From contig NZ_CP099397.1 of the NCBI RefSeq assembly GCF_021495345.1, positions 4,092,001 to 4,156,000 of the forward strand: a DNA stretch of 64,000 bases, written 5' to 3'. Position 1 is the first letter of the stretch. Every line of letters starts with the position of its first letter. Of this stretch, positions 41,264 to 55,368 are shown in pieces. A program made the translations under genes and the position numbers. The notes beneath the pieces were generated by a model. That model had not been told where the DNA came from and ran no database searches. It worked only from the letters and a program-made list of their open reading frames with translations. Source of the stretch: Pseudomonas hydrolytica. Lineage in GTDB: Bacteria > Pseudomonadota > Gammaproteobacteria > Pseudomonadales > Pseudomonadaceae.

Positions 41264-41476
41264 ATGTCGAATCGTCAGAACGGTACCGTCAAGTGGTTTA
41301 ACGACGAGAAAGGTTTTGGTTTTATCACTCCCGAGAGCGGTCCGGATCTGTTCGTGCACTTCCGCGCGATCGAAGGTAACGGCTTCAAGAGCCTGAAAGA
41401 AGGCCAGAAAGTCAGCTTCATCGCTGTGCAAGGTCAAAAAGGCATGCAGGCCGACCAGGTTCAGATCCTGGGCTGA
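41264..41476 (+). CDS. Cold-shock family RNA chaperone (CspA-like)
   Basis: The product is 70 aa, a single cold-shock domain with RNP1 (KGFGFITPE) and RNP2 (DLFVHFRAI). Cold-shock proteins bind single-stranded RNA and melt secondary structure. AAGGA lies upstream of the ATG. A strong terminator follows, so it is monocistronic. Which Csp paralogue it is cannot be told from the sequence alone. Confidence 0.96.
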   Translation: MSNRQNGTVKWFNDEKGFGFITPESGPDLFVHFRAIEGNGFKSLKEGQKVSFIAVQGQKGMQADQVQILG

Positions 41477-41493
41477 TTGCCGCTGCTTTGAAG

Positions 41494-41522
41494 AACCCCT
41501 GATCTCGATCAGGGGTTTTTTT
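41494..41522 (+). terminator. Terminator of the cold-shock gene
   Basis: AACCCCTGATC (41494-41504) pairs with GATCAGGGGTT (41507-41517), followed by a run of T (TTTTT). Confidence 0.92.
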
Positions 41523-41580
41523 ATGCTCGCAGAAAAGTCGCGGTTAGAATGACGCGCCCTTTCGTCACAGCGAGCCCATC

Positions 41581-42078
41581 ATGCCGAAGCACCAGCTACG
41601 CCCGCAGGGAGACTTCCCCACAGCCGGGCTGATTCGTCGCCTGGCGGCGATCTTCTACGACTTCCTGCTTTGCGTAGCCCTGATCATGGTCGTCACCCTG
41701 ATCTACCAGCAAGGTTTTCTGCGCCTGCTCCACGGTGGCGACACGCTGCTGGCCATGTCCGAGGCCGGCGCGCTGGACCATGACCCGGTGCTCGCCAGCC
41801 TGGTGCTGCTGGCGCTGTTCGCCTTCTTCGCCAAGTTCTGGACCCATAACGGCCAGACCTTGGGCATGCAGGCCTGGGGGCTGCGCATCCAGAACACCGA
41901 CGGCAGCGCCATCGACCTGTGGCAGGCCCTGCTGCGCTTCGTGGTCGCCATCGGCTCCTGGCTGTTCGCCGGCCTGGGCTTTCTCTGGCTGCTGTGGGAC
42001 AAACAGGGCCGCACCTGGCATGACATCTATTCCGACAGCCGCGTGGTGCAACTACCCAAGAACATCCACAAGAAGTAA
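41581..42078 (+). CDS. RDD-family membrane protein
   Basis: The product is 165 aa with the RDD signature RRLAAIFYDFLLC (Arg/Asp positions) at residues about 17-29. Hydrophobic segments lie at about 25-45, 70-92 and 123-145, and KQGRTWHDIYSDSRVV at the end is typical. The family is widespread and has been linked to ion transport in some bacteria. No partner gene points to a substrate here. It is convergent with lptG across a shared terminator. Confidence 0.88.
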   Translation: MPKHQLRPQGDFPTAGLIRRLAAIFYDFLLCVALIMVVTLIYQQGFLRLLHGGDTLLAMSEAGALDHDPVLASLVLLALFAFFAKFWTHNGQTLGMQAWGLRIQNTDGSAIDLWQALLRFVVAIGSWLFAGLGFLWLLWDKQGRTWHDIYSDSRVVQLPKNIHKK

Positions 42079-42093
42079 CGCGCGGCAGATGCA

Positions 42094-42122
42094 AAAAAGC
42101 CGGTTCACTGAACCGGCTTTTT
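42094..42122. terminator. Bidirectional terminator between the RDD gene and lptG
   Basis: AAAAAGCCGGTT (42094-42105) pairs with AACCGGCTTTTT (42111-42122) with a 5-nt loop. A- and T-runs on both sides serve the two convergent genes. Confidence 0.9.
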
Positions 42123-42138
42123 CATGCGCGCTGTGTAC

Positions 42139-43195
42139 TCAGCCCGCCCTGCGCAGCAACCAGACTCCGGCCAGTGCACAGATGCCCGCCGGTACCAGCA
42201 CGGCCAGTAGCGGCGAGAAACCGAACACCAGGCTCGACGGCCCGAGCAGGTCCTGGGCGATACGGAAGATGAAGCCCACCAGCACGCCGGTGAACACGCG
42301 CTGGCCCAGTGTCACCGAACGCAGCGGGCCGAAAATGAAGGAAATCGCCATCAGCACCAGCGCCCCCGTCACCAGCGGCTGCAGCACCTTGGTCCAGAAC
42401 GCCAGCCAGTAACGGGCGTTGTTCAGCCCCTGCTCGGCCAGATAGTGGATGTACTGCCACAGACCGGTGATGGACAGCGACTCGGGCTCCATCACCACGG
42501 TGCTGAGCAGTTGCGGGCTAAGCTCGATATCCCAACGCTCTTCACGCTGATTGACCACTTCCGAGCGATCGTCATGCAGGAAGGTGGTCTGCACGTTGCG
42601 CAGCACCCAGTGATCGCCCCTGTGCTCGGCACGACGGGCGAAACTGGCCGACTGCAGACGACGCTCATCGTCGAAACGATAGCGCGTTACCCCGAGCAGC
42701 AGGCCACCCGGCTGCACGGCGTTGATATGCACGTATTCCTGCCCCTGACGGTGCCACATGCCACGCTTGGAACTCTGCGCCGCGCCACCGCCCTGGGCCA
42801 GGGCCCGGTCGGCCTGGGCCTGGTTCTCGGTCAGCGGCGCAACGTACTCGCCGATCAGGATGCCGGCCAGCATCAGCACCAGCATGGGTTTCATCACCGC
42901 CCAGACGATACGACCGATGGACACGCCCGCGGCGCGCATGATGGTCAGCTCGCTGTTGCTGGCCAGGGTGCCGAGACCGATCAGGCAGCCGATCAGTGCC
43001 GCCATCGGCAACATCTCGTAGGCGCGGCGCGGTGCGGTCAACAGCACGTACCAGAGCGCCTGGCCGAGGCCATAGTCGCCCTTGTTCAGGTCGCTCAGCT
43101 CGTCGATGAAGGCGAACAGCAGGGCCAGGCCCAGGATGATGCCCAGCACCGTGAGGATGGCGAAGAAGACCTGGGCACCGATGTAGCGATCGAGC

Positions 43196-43203
<8 letters not shown>
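42139..43203 (-). CDS. lptG: LPS export permease LptG
   Basis: LptG with LptF forms the transmembrane part of the LptB2FG transporter that extracts LPS from the inner membrane. The 354-aa product has three N-terminal and three C-terminal transmembrane helices flanking a periplasmic beta-jellyroll domain (about 130-260). It starts MAKLDRYIGAQVF and ends at WLLRRAG. The start overlaps the lptF stop by 8 nt. Confidence 0.95.
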
Positions 43204-45944
<2,741 letters not shown>

Positions 45945-45953
45945 TGCACCGCC

Positions 45954-46025
45954 AGCCCGGATGCAGTCCGGGCGACGGTCCCCGTAGGAGCGAGCGCCAC
46001 TCGCGAACCTGGCGCTCGCTCCTAC
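45954..46025. repeat. Two intergenic palindromic repeats between pepA and holC
   Basis: The first is CCCGGATGCAGTCCGGG (45956-45972), a copy of the element near 13327. The second pairs GTAGGAGCGAGCGCC (45984-45998) with GGCGCTCGCTCCTAC (46011-46025) in a 15-bp stem, a REP-like form common in Pseudomonas. Together they may also terminate pepA transcription. Confidence 0.75.
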
Positions 46026-46055
46026 AGCCGCCCTTCAACGTCAAAAGCCTCCTAG

Positions 46056-46475
46056 ATGCCCAGAATCGAGTTCTACGTTCTCTCCTCCAGCGACGCCGAA
46101 GGTCGCCTGCGCGCGGCCTGCCAACTGGCGCTCAAGGCCTGGGGCGCCGGCCTGCCGGTGTTCGTCCGGGGCAGCGACGAGGCGCAGTGCATCGAGCTCG
46201 ACGAACTGCTGTGGCGCTTCAAGGCCGAGCGCTTCGTGCCCCACGACCTGCACCGCGACGCGCCGCTGGCACCGGTGGTACTGGGCGTGGACGAAGTGCC
46301 GAGCCACGAGCAAGGCGTGCTGATTAACCTTGGCAGCAGCCTGTCTCCGCATGTCGAACGCTTCTCCCGCATCATCGAGATCGTCAACCAGCAGCCGGAA
46401 CTGCTGAGCGCCTGTCGCGAGAATTTCCGTAACTATCGCCAGCGCGGGTATGATCCCAAACGCGTCGAACTTTAA
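46056..46475 (+). CDS. holC: DNA polymerase III chi subunit
   Basis: HolC links the clamp loader to SSB. The 139-aa product starts MPRIEFYVLSS, with the family segments LDELLWRFKAERFVPHDL and a C-terminal helix ending YDPKRVEL. It lies between pepA and valS, the canonical pepA-holC-valS order. The Shine-Dalgarno is weak. Confidence 0.95.
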   Translation: MPRIEFYVLSSSDAEGRLRAACQLALKAWGAGLPVFVRGSDEAQCIELDELLWRFKAERFVPHDLHRDAPLAPVVLGVDEVPSHEQGVLINLGSSLSPHVERFSRIIEIVNQQPELLSACRENFRNYRQRGYDPKRVEL

Positions 46476-46535
46476 CCTTCGCTCGACGCTCACAACACAG
46501 GCCACCCTGCCCTTTCGCCCGCTGTGCCGACCGCC

Positions 46536-46979
46536 ATGGACACCCCCAAACCTCCACAAAAACCCGCTCAGTTGCTGCACGACCTGGAGTCGATTCGCGA
46601 ACTGCTGGGCGACGAAAGCCAGGAACCGCCGCTGCTGATCGACTCGCTCGACCCGGACAGCATTCCGGTACTGTCCGATATCGTCAGCGCGCCGCCCGGC
46701 CCGCCGCCGCCCTTTCATGTCACGCCGACGCCCAAACCGGCGCCAGCCACGCAGACTGCTGCGGCCGCCTCGCCGGCAGCTGGCCCGCTGCGCGAACGCC
46801 TGGAGCCGCGCCTGCATGACAGTGCCCGCGAACTACAACACCTCAATGCCGAGCTGCGCGCCGCCGCCCAGCTGATCCTGCAGGACGTCATCGACGATTT
46901 CGTGCCGCAGATCGAAGCCGAGCTCAAGCGTCGCCTGGAAGCGCGCCTGCCGCGCCTGCTGCCGCCGCGCAAGCCCTGA
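46536..46979 (+). CDS. Small Pro/Ala-rich protein between holC and valS
   Basis: The product is 147 aa from ATG 46536. Residues about 1-35 form a helix (PAQLLHDLESIRELLGDE), about 50-90 is a Pro/Ala-rich low-complexity linker, and the C-terminal third is amphipathic helix (DFVPQIEAELKRRLEARLPRLL). No catalytic motif is visible. It occupies the same place as an uncharacterised P. aeruginosa gene. Association with HolC or ValS function is unproven. Confidence 0.75.
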   Translation: MDTPKPPQKPAQLLHDLESIRELLGDESQEPPLLIDSLDPDSIPVLSDIVSAPPGPPPPFHVTPTPKPAPATQTAAAASPAAGPLRERLEPRLHDSARELQHLNAELRAAAQLILQDVIDDFVPQIEAELKRRLEARLPRLLPPRKP

Positions 46980-46994
46980 CAGCTGGCAATAGCT

Positions 46995-47012
46995 GGTGCG
47001 CACGGCGCACCC
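46995..47012. repeat. REP-like half element GGTGCGCACGGCGCACCC
   Basis: A single 18-bp palindromic core identical to the repeats near 13422, 59068 and 61266 lies in the gap before valS. Confidence 0.7.
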
Positions 47013-47093
47013 GACGACCGCATCCGCCACGCCAAAGATGGCGGTTTCAACCGCCCAGCAGCGCGAGACTTATGGCTTGCCCTGTAGACGCGG

Positions 47094-47099
47094 TATACT
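47094..47099 (+). promoter_or_regulatory. -10 element of valS
   Basis: TATACT lies 42 bp before the valS ATG. A weak -35 (TTATGG at about 47070) sits 18 bp upstream. The promoter is likely but the -35 is poor. Confidence 0.5.
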
Positions 47100-47141
47100 T
47101 GCCGGCTTTTCCGATCAGCCGTCACAAGGGTCCCGCCGCGC

Positions 47142-49973
<2,832 letters not shown>

Positions 49974-49994
49974 TCCCAGCGCAATACCCACAGG

Positions 49995-50027
49995 CCCGCG
50001 CCCTAACCGGCGCGGGTTTTGTTTTTT
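49995..50027 (+). terminator. Terminator of valS
   Basis: CCCGCGCC (49995-50002) pairs with GGCGCGGG (50009-50016), followed by TTTTGTTTTTT. Confidence 0.9.
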
Positions 50028-50076
50028 CTGCAGAGGCCCCACTCGGCCTCCGTTTCATCGATTGACCGGTACCCCC

Positions 50077-51510
50077 ATGACTGCCCGCTCCCCTTCCCTA
50101 CTCGACGCGCTGCTGCCCATTGGCGTGCTCGTCGTGCTGCTCGGCCTTTCCGTCTACCTGTTCGGCGACGGCTCCTCCAGCGGACCGAACCAGATCGCGC
50201 TGATGAGCGCCGCCTTCGTCGCCGGCCTGGTCGGACTGAAGAACGGCCTGCGCTGGGCCGATATCGAGGAAGGCATACTCGCCGGCATCCATATGGCGAT
50301 GAAGGCCAACCTGATCCTGCTGGCGGTCGGCGCCCTGATCGGCACCTGGATTCTCGCCGGCACCGTGCCGACCATGATCTGGCTGGGCCTGAAGCTGATC
50401 AGCGCCGAGTACTTCTACGTCACCAGCTGCCTGATCTGCGCGCTCACCGCGCTGTCCATCGGCAGCTCCTGGACGGTGGCCGGCACCCTCGGCATCGGCC
50501 TGATGGGCGTGGCCGCGGGCCTGGGGCTGGATCCAGCGATCACCGCCGGGGCGATCATTTCCGGCGCCTACTTCGGCGACAAGCTGTCGCCGCTGTCGGA
50601 CACCACCAACCTGGCCCCGGCCGCCGCCGGCGCCGATCTGTTCGCGCACATCCGCAACATGCTGCGTACCACCACGCCGGCGCTGCTGATCGCCCTGGCG
50701 ATCTTCTTCGTGCTCGGCCAGCAGGCCGGCGCCAGCCACGACACCGGGCGTATCGCCGAGGTGCTGGCGGCGCTGGAGGCGCAGTTCCGCCTGGGCTGGC
50801 ATCTGCTGCTGCCGGTGGCCTTCCTGCTGTTTCTTGCCATGCGCCAGTGGGCGGCCTTTCCGGCGGTGTTTCTCGCCGCGCTGCTCGGCGCGGTGTTCGC
50901 CCTGGTGTTTCAGCCGGAGGTGATGAGCCGCCTGGCCGATCCGGCGGCCGGCGTCCTGGCGCCGCTGAAAACGGTGTGGAGCGCGCTGTTCGCCGGCTAC
51001 GAGTCAGCCAGCGGCAATGCCGAGCTGGACGGTCTGCTGTCCAAGGGCGGCATGGGCAGCATGCTCACCACCGTGTGGCTGATCATCTGCGCCATGTGCT
51101 TCGGCGGCGTGCTGGAGCGCCTGGGCCTGCTGCAACGCCTGCTGCAGAGCGCGTTGCGCCTGGTGCGCAGCGACAGCGGCCTGGTTGCCAGCACCATCAC
51201 CACCAGCATCGGCACCAATGTCATCACCGCCGACCAGTACATCGCCCTGGTGCTGCCGGGACGCATGTACCGCGCCGAGTACGAGAAACGCAGCCTGGCG
51301 CCGACCAGCCTGTCGCGCGCCCTGGAAGACGGCGGCACCCTGACTTCGGTGCTGGTGCCCTGGAACACCTGCGGCGCCTACATGGCCGCCACCCTCGGCG
51401 TGGCCACCCTGAGCTACCTGCCGTACTGCTTCTTCAACCTGATCATGCCGGTGCTGGCCATCGTCCTGGCCTACGTGCTGCCGCCCAAGCGCCAGGCGCA
51501 GGAAGTCTGA
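50077..51510 (+). CDS. nhaC: NhaC-type Na+/H+ antiporter
   Basis: The product is 477 aa with about 11-12 transmembrane helices. The segment SGAYFGDKLSPLSDTTNLAP is diagnostic of the NhaC family (electrogenic Na+/H+ exchange). A charged C-terminus ends PPKRQAQEV. ATG 50077 is preferred over a TTG at 50062 although neither has a strong Shine-Dalgarno. It begins an ion-transport run (NhaC, NhaD, SLC13 carrier) that I do not associate with the valS locus of P. aeruginosa. Confidence 0.9.
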   Translation: MTARSPSLLDALLPIGVLVVLLGLSVYLFGDGSSSGPNQIALMSAAFVAGLVGLKNGLRWADIEEGILAGIHMAMKANLILLAVGALIGTWILAGTVPTMIWLGLKLISAEYFYVTSCLICALTALSIGSSWTVAGTLGIGLMGVAAGLGLDPAITAGAIISGAYFGDKLSPLSDTTNLAPAAAGADLFAHIRNMLRTTTPALLIALAIFFVLGQQAGASHDTGRIAEVLAALEAQFRLGWHLLLPVAFLLFLAMRQWAAFPAVFLAALLGAVFALVFQPEVMSRLADPAAGVLAPLKTVWSALFAGYESASGNAELDGLLSKGGMGSMLTTVWLIICAMCFGGVLERLGLLQRLLQSALRLVRSDSGLVASTITTSIGTNVITADQYIALVLPGRMYRAEYEKRSLAPTSLSRALEDGGTLTSVLVPWNTCGAYMAATLGVATLSYLPYCFFNLIMPVLAIVLAYVLPPKRQAQEV

Positions 51511-51766
51511 GCGAGCCGTGGCTAACGGCGCGCTGGGCGCAGCGCCGTTGGCCATGCAGCAGAAACTGCCGCGCTCCCGCCATCTACGAGGGCTGGAGCC
51601 CCAGGCTCTTACAGAATCTCGCCAAAAAGTATCGTTTGACTTCTCCAAAGCAGTGTTTTCAGCGCTGCCCACTCCCAATTGCCGAACTTTTCAGGCATCT
51701 TCTGCGGCCTCCCCCGGAGGCCTTACGCCGGGGGCTTCCACTCTTATAAAAATCGGAACCCTGATC
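51511..51766 (+). promoter_or_regulatory. Structured leader between nhaC and nhaD
   Basis: This 256-bp gap holds a 15-bp imperfect stem (51517-51531 with 51542-51556, two G-U pairs), without a U-run. Near the nhaD start two mutually exclusive stems occur: GGCCTCC (51706-51712) with GGAGGCC (51716-51722), and CCCCCGG (51711-51717) with CCGGGGG (51728-51734). A TATAAA at 51745-51750 could instead be a -10, which would make these stems DNA-level or terminator elements. No known riboswitch was recognised by eye. Confidence 0.45.
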
Positions 51767-53143
51767 ATGTATGCGTTGATGGCACTCGTCTTTGTCCTCG
51801 GCTACCTGTGCATTGCACTGGAGCACCCGTTGAAGATCGACAAGGCGGCCTCAGCGCTGCTCACCGCCGTGGTGGCCTGGACTCTTCTGGTCCTGGGTGC
51901 GGACAGCATCCTGCCGCTGCTCGGTACGGGTACCGCCGGCGCCAGCACCAACAGCCATCATGTGATCGAGGAGCTGCGCCATCACCTGGGCGAGATCTCC
52001 GAGATCCTGTTCTTCCTCATGGGCGCCATGACCATCGTCGAGCTGATCGACGCCCACGAAGGCTTCAAGGTGATCACCGACCGCATCCGCACCACCAAGC
52101 GCGTGCACCTGCTGTGGCTGGTGGGCCTGATCACCTTCTTCCTGTCCGCCGCGCTGGACAACCTGGCCACCACCATCGTGATGATCTCGCTGCTGCGCAA
52201 ACTGATCGCCGACAAGCACGAGCGCTGGTTCTACGCCGGTATCGTGGTGATCGCCGCCAACTCCGGCGGCGCCTGGTCGCCCATCGGCGACGTGACCACC
52301 ACCATGCTGTGGATCGGCAACCAGATCACCGCCACCGGTATCGTCGTCAAGCTGATCGTGCCCAGCCTGATCTGCCTGCTGGTGCCGCTGATCATCATGA
52401 GCTTCCGCCTCAAGGGCGAGGTCATCCCGCCGCGCCTGAAGGAAAGCGCCGAAAGCCGCCGCGACCCGACCACCCCGTTCGAGCGCAACCTGGTGTTCTG
52501 CTTAGGGCTAGGCGCGCTGATCTTCGTGCCGATCTTCAAGACCATCACCCATCTGCCGCCGTACATGGGCATCCTCTTCGGCCTGAGCGTACTGTGGGTG
52601 ACCACCGAAATCATTCACCGCAGCAAGAACAGCGAAGACAAGGACCCGCTGTCGGTGGTCGGTGTACTGCGCCGCATCGACATCACCAGCGTGCTGTTCT
52701 TCCTCGGCATCCTGCTGGCAGTGTCGGCCCTGTCCAGCGCCGGCCACCTGATCCAGGTCGCCACCTACCTCAAGGACGGCCTCGGCAACGTCTACAGCAT
52801 CGCCATTTCCATCGGCCTGCTGTCGGCCGTGGTGGACAACGTGCCGATGGTCGCCGGCGCCATGAAGATGTATCCGCTGGTCAGCCCGGAAGCCCTGGCG
52901 GCTGCCGCGGCGGACGAGCTGCCATGGCTGAGCAACTTCGTGGTCAACGGCAACTTCTGGGAAATGCTCGCCTACTGCGCCGGCACCGGCGGCAGCTGCC
53001 TGATCATCGGCTCGGCGGCCGGCGTGGCGGCCATGGGCATGGAGAAGATCAACTTCATCTGGTACCTGAAGAAGATCACCGGCCTGGCCTTCATCGGTTA
53101 CCTGGCCGGTGCCGTCACCTATATGCTGATGTTCGCCGCCTGA
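51767..53143 (+). CDS. nhaD: NhaD-type Na+/H+ antiporter
   Basis: The product is 458 aa with about 12 transmembrane helices. Diagnostic NhaD segments are visible: SAALDNLATTIVMISLL, NSGGAWSPIGDVTTTMLW and SAVVDNVPMVAGAMKMY, with the two conserved Asp of the exchange site. NhaD proteins work best at alkaline pH and with Na+ or Li+. ATG 51767 gives the canonical start (MYALMALVFVLGYLCIALEH). An upstream in-frame extension to 51518 is not family-like. Confidence 0.93.
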   Translation: MYALMALVFVLGYLCIALEHPLKIDKAASALLTAVVAWTLLVLGADSILPLLGTGTAGASTNSHHVIEELRHHLGEISEILFFLMGAMTIVELIDAHEGFKVITDRIRTTKRVHLLWLVGLITFFLSAALDNLATTIVMISLLRKLIADKHERWFYAGIVVIAANSGGAWSPIGDVTTTMLWIGNQITATGIVVKLIVPSLICLLVPLIIMSFRLKGEVIPPRLKESAESRRDPTTPFERNLVFCLGLGALIFVPIFKTITHLPPYMGILFGLSVLWVTTEIIHRSKNSEDKDPLSVVGVLRRIDITSVLFFLGILLAVSALSSAGHLIQVATYLKDGLGNVYSIAISIGLLSAVVDNVPMVAGAMKMYPLVSPEALAAAAADELPWLSNFVVNGNFWEMLAYCAGTGGSCLIIGSAAGVAAMGMEKINFIWYLKKITGLAFIGYLAGAVTYMLMFAA

Positions 53144-53180
53144 TCCCGGTGCGGCGCTCGGCCCCGAACAGGAAGTCGCC

Positions 53181-53477
53181 ATGCACACGAGCAAGACCCG
53201 CACCAGCTTCTACCGCCGCCTCTACCTGGCCTGGCTGATCGACAGCGGCCAGGCCACCAGCGTCCCGGCGTTGATGGCCGCCACCGGCATGCCGCGACGC
53301 ACCGCGCAGGACACCCTCGCCGCGCTGGAGGAACTGGATATCGACTGCCGGTTCGAGCAGGGCGAGGGCGAGCGCAACAACGCCGGCCACTACCTGATCC
53401 ACGACTGGGGGCCGATCGACAAGCGCTGGATCGCCGCCCACCTGCAGCAGATCAAGACCACGCTGGGTTATCCCTGA
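53181..53477 (+). CDS. Small winged-helix DNA-binding protein
   Basis: The product is 98 aa. The core VPALMAATGMPRRTAQDTLAALEEL (two motifs around residues 26-50) is a winged-helix recognition unit, followed by a wing (RFEQGEGERNNAGHYLI). No effector domain is present. It sits 38 bp after nhaD and 33 bp before the SLC13 gene, so it may regulate this ion-transport cluster, but nothing in the sequence proves a target. AGGA lies before the ATG. Confidence 0.75.
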   Translation: MHTSKTRTSFYRRLYLAWLIDSGQATSVPALMAATGMPRRTAQDTLAALEELDIDCRFEQGEGERNNAGHYLIHDWGPIDKRWIAAHLQQIKTTLGYP

Positions 53478-53509
53478 AATAATCGCGCCCGTATGTCATG
53501 GGAATTGCG

Positions 53510-55339
53510 ATGAATCCTGATCTGCTCTGGGTGCTGGCCTTGCTGGCCGGCGCCGTCACCCTCTTCGTCATCGGCAGGCCACGCATGGACGTGGTCGCTC
53601 TGCTGGTGCTGGTCGCCCTGCCGCTGACCGGTGTGCTCGACCTGCAACAGACCCTGGCCGGCTTCAGCGACGCCAACGTCATCCTGATTGCCGCGCTGTT
53701 CGTCATCGGCGACGGCCTGGTGCGCACCGGCATCGCCTACCGTCTGGGCGACTGGCTGGTGGCCAGGGCCGGCAGCAGCGAGACGCGCCTGCTGATACTG
53801 CTGATGCTGGCGGTGGCCGGGCTGGGTTCGGTGATGAGCTCCACCGGGGTGGTGGCGATTTTCATCCCCGTGGTGCTCGGCGTGGCTGCGCGCCTGCGCA
53901 TCGCCCCGGCGCGGCTGATGATGCCGCTGGCCTTTGCCGGGCTGATCAGCGGCATGCTCACCCTGGTGGCCACCCCGCCGAACCTGGTGGTGCACGCCGA
54001 ACTGCGCCGCGCCGGTCTGGACGGCTTCGGTTTTTTCGATTTCACCCCCATCGGCCTGGCCATCCTGGTGCTGGGTATCGGTTACATGCTGCTGGCGCGG
54101 CGCTGGCTGGTGCGCAAGGGCGCCGGTGACGCTGCCGAGCCACCGCGCCTGACCCTGGCCGACCTGGCCGAGCGCTACCGCCTGGGCGAACGCGAGCGAC
54201 GCCTGCAGGTGCGTGCCGACTCGCCCCTGGCCAACCAGGTGCTCAACGAGCTGGCCCTGCGTCGCGATCACGGCATCAATGTCATCGCCATCGAGCGCCG
54301 CCAGCGCCTGCGTACCCTGCTGCTGATGGCCAGCGGCAATACCCTGCTGGAGCCGGGCGACGTGCTGCTGGTGGACATCGCCAGCCCCACCATCGGCCTG
54401 CTCGGCAGCTACCAGGCGCTGGGCCTGGAACCCATGCCGCTGCCGCATTCGTACTTCAGCCTGCATACCCATGAGCTGGGCCTGGCCGAGGTGGCGCTGC
54501 CACCGGAGTCGCAACTACCCGGCAAGACCATTCAGGAACTGGGCATTCGCTCGCGGCACAAGCTCAACGTGGTCGGCCTGCGCCGCCAGGGCCAGGCGCT
54601 GGAAGGCGTGCTGGTGGACGAAAAGCTCAAGGCCTCCGACACCCTGCTGGTGGCCGGTGCCTGGCGCGACATCCACCGCCTGCAGGGGCTGAGCCGCGAT
54701 TTTCTGGTGCTCAGCCTGCCGGCGGAGGTGGCCGAGGTGGCGCCAGCCGCGCGCAAGGCGCCCTACGCGCTGCTCAGCCTGGCGGTGATGGTGGGGCTGA
54801 TGGTCAGCGGCCTGGTGCCCAACGTGCAGGCCGCGCTGATCGCCTGCCTGCTGCTGGGCGCGTTTCGCTGCATCGACCTGGACAGTGCCTACCGCGCCAT
54901 CCACTGGCCGACGCTGATCCTCATCGTCGGCATGCTGCCCTTCGCCCAGGCGCTGCAGCAAACCGGCGGCGTCGAGCTGGCCGTGCAGGGGCTGGTAAGT
55001 GGCCTGGGCGATGCCGGGCCACGCTTGATACTCGCCAGCCTGTTCGCCCTCACCGCGGTGATCGGCCTGTTCATCTCCAACACTGCCACCGCGGTGCTGA
55101 TGGCCCCGGTGGCCATCGCCACGGCGCAGGCGCTGGGCGCCTCGCCGCTGCCCTTCGCCATGACCGTGGCGCTGGCGGCGTCGGCCGCCTTCATGACGCC
55201 GATCTCCTCGCCGGTGAACACCCTGGTGCTCGGCCCCGGGCAATACCGCTTCGGCGACTTCGTGCGCATCGGCGTACCCTTCACCCTGCTGGTGATGCTG
55301 GTCAGCGTGCTGCTGGTGCCACTGATCTTTCCGCTCTGA
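53510..55339 (+). CDS. SLC13/DASS-family transporter with two RCK_C (TrkA_C) domains
   Basis: The product is 609 aa. N-terminal membrane helices include the motif MSSTGVVAIFIPVV and SGMLTLVATPPNLVVHAEL. Two cytoplasmic TrkA_C domains (about 208-290 and 295-380, each with GDVLLV or DTLLVAG strands) interrupt the carrier. The C-terminal half has SNTATAVLMAPVAIATAQALG and MTPISSPVNTLVLGPG. This architecture is found in sulfate and dicarboxylate carriers such as CysP-like/SLC13 proteins. The substrate cannot be told from context. ATG 53510 is favoured because GGGA lies six bases upstream. Confidence 0.85.
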   Translation: MNPDLLWVLALLAGAVTLFVIGRPRMDVVALLVLVALPLTGVLDLQQTLAGFSDANVILIAALFVIGDGLVRTGIAYRLGDWLVARAGSSETRLLILLMLAVAGLGSVMSSTGVVAIFIPVVLGVAARLRIAPARLMMPLAFAGLISGMLTLVATPPNLVVHAELRRAGLDGFGFFDFTPIGLAILVLGIGYMLLARRWLVRKGAGDAAEPPRLTLADLAERYRLGERERRLQVRADSPLANQVLNELALRRDHGINVIAIERRQRLRTLLLMASGNTLLEPGDVLLVDIASPTIGLLGSYQALGLEPMPLPHSYFSLHTHELGLAEVALPPESQLPGKTIQELGIRSRHKLNVVGLRRQGQALEGVLVDEKLKASDTLLVAGAWRDIHRLQGLSRDFLVLSLPAEVAEVAPAARKAPYALLSLAVMVGLMVSGLVPNVQAALIACLLLGAFRCIDLDSAYRAIHWPTLILIVGMLPFAQALQQTGGVELAVQGLVSGLGDAGPRLILASLFALTAVIGLFISNTATAVLMAPVAIATAQALGASPLPFAMTVALAASAAFMTPISSPVNTLVLGPGQYRFGDFVRIGVPFTLLVMLVSVLLVPLIFPL

Positions 55340-55368
55340 GGTCGACGAACACTCGGCCCCTCAGCGAA

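Noticed and set aside
51511..51766. Known Na+ or Li+ riboswitch ahead of nhaD
   Set aside because: I could not match a known consensus by eye, so I report only a structured leader and not a riboswitch class.
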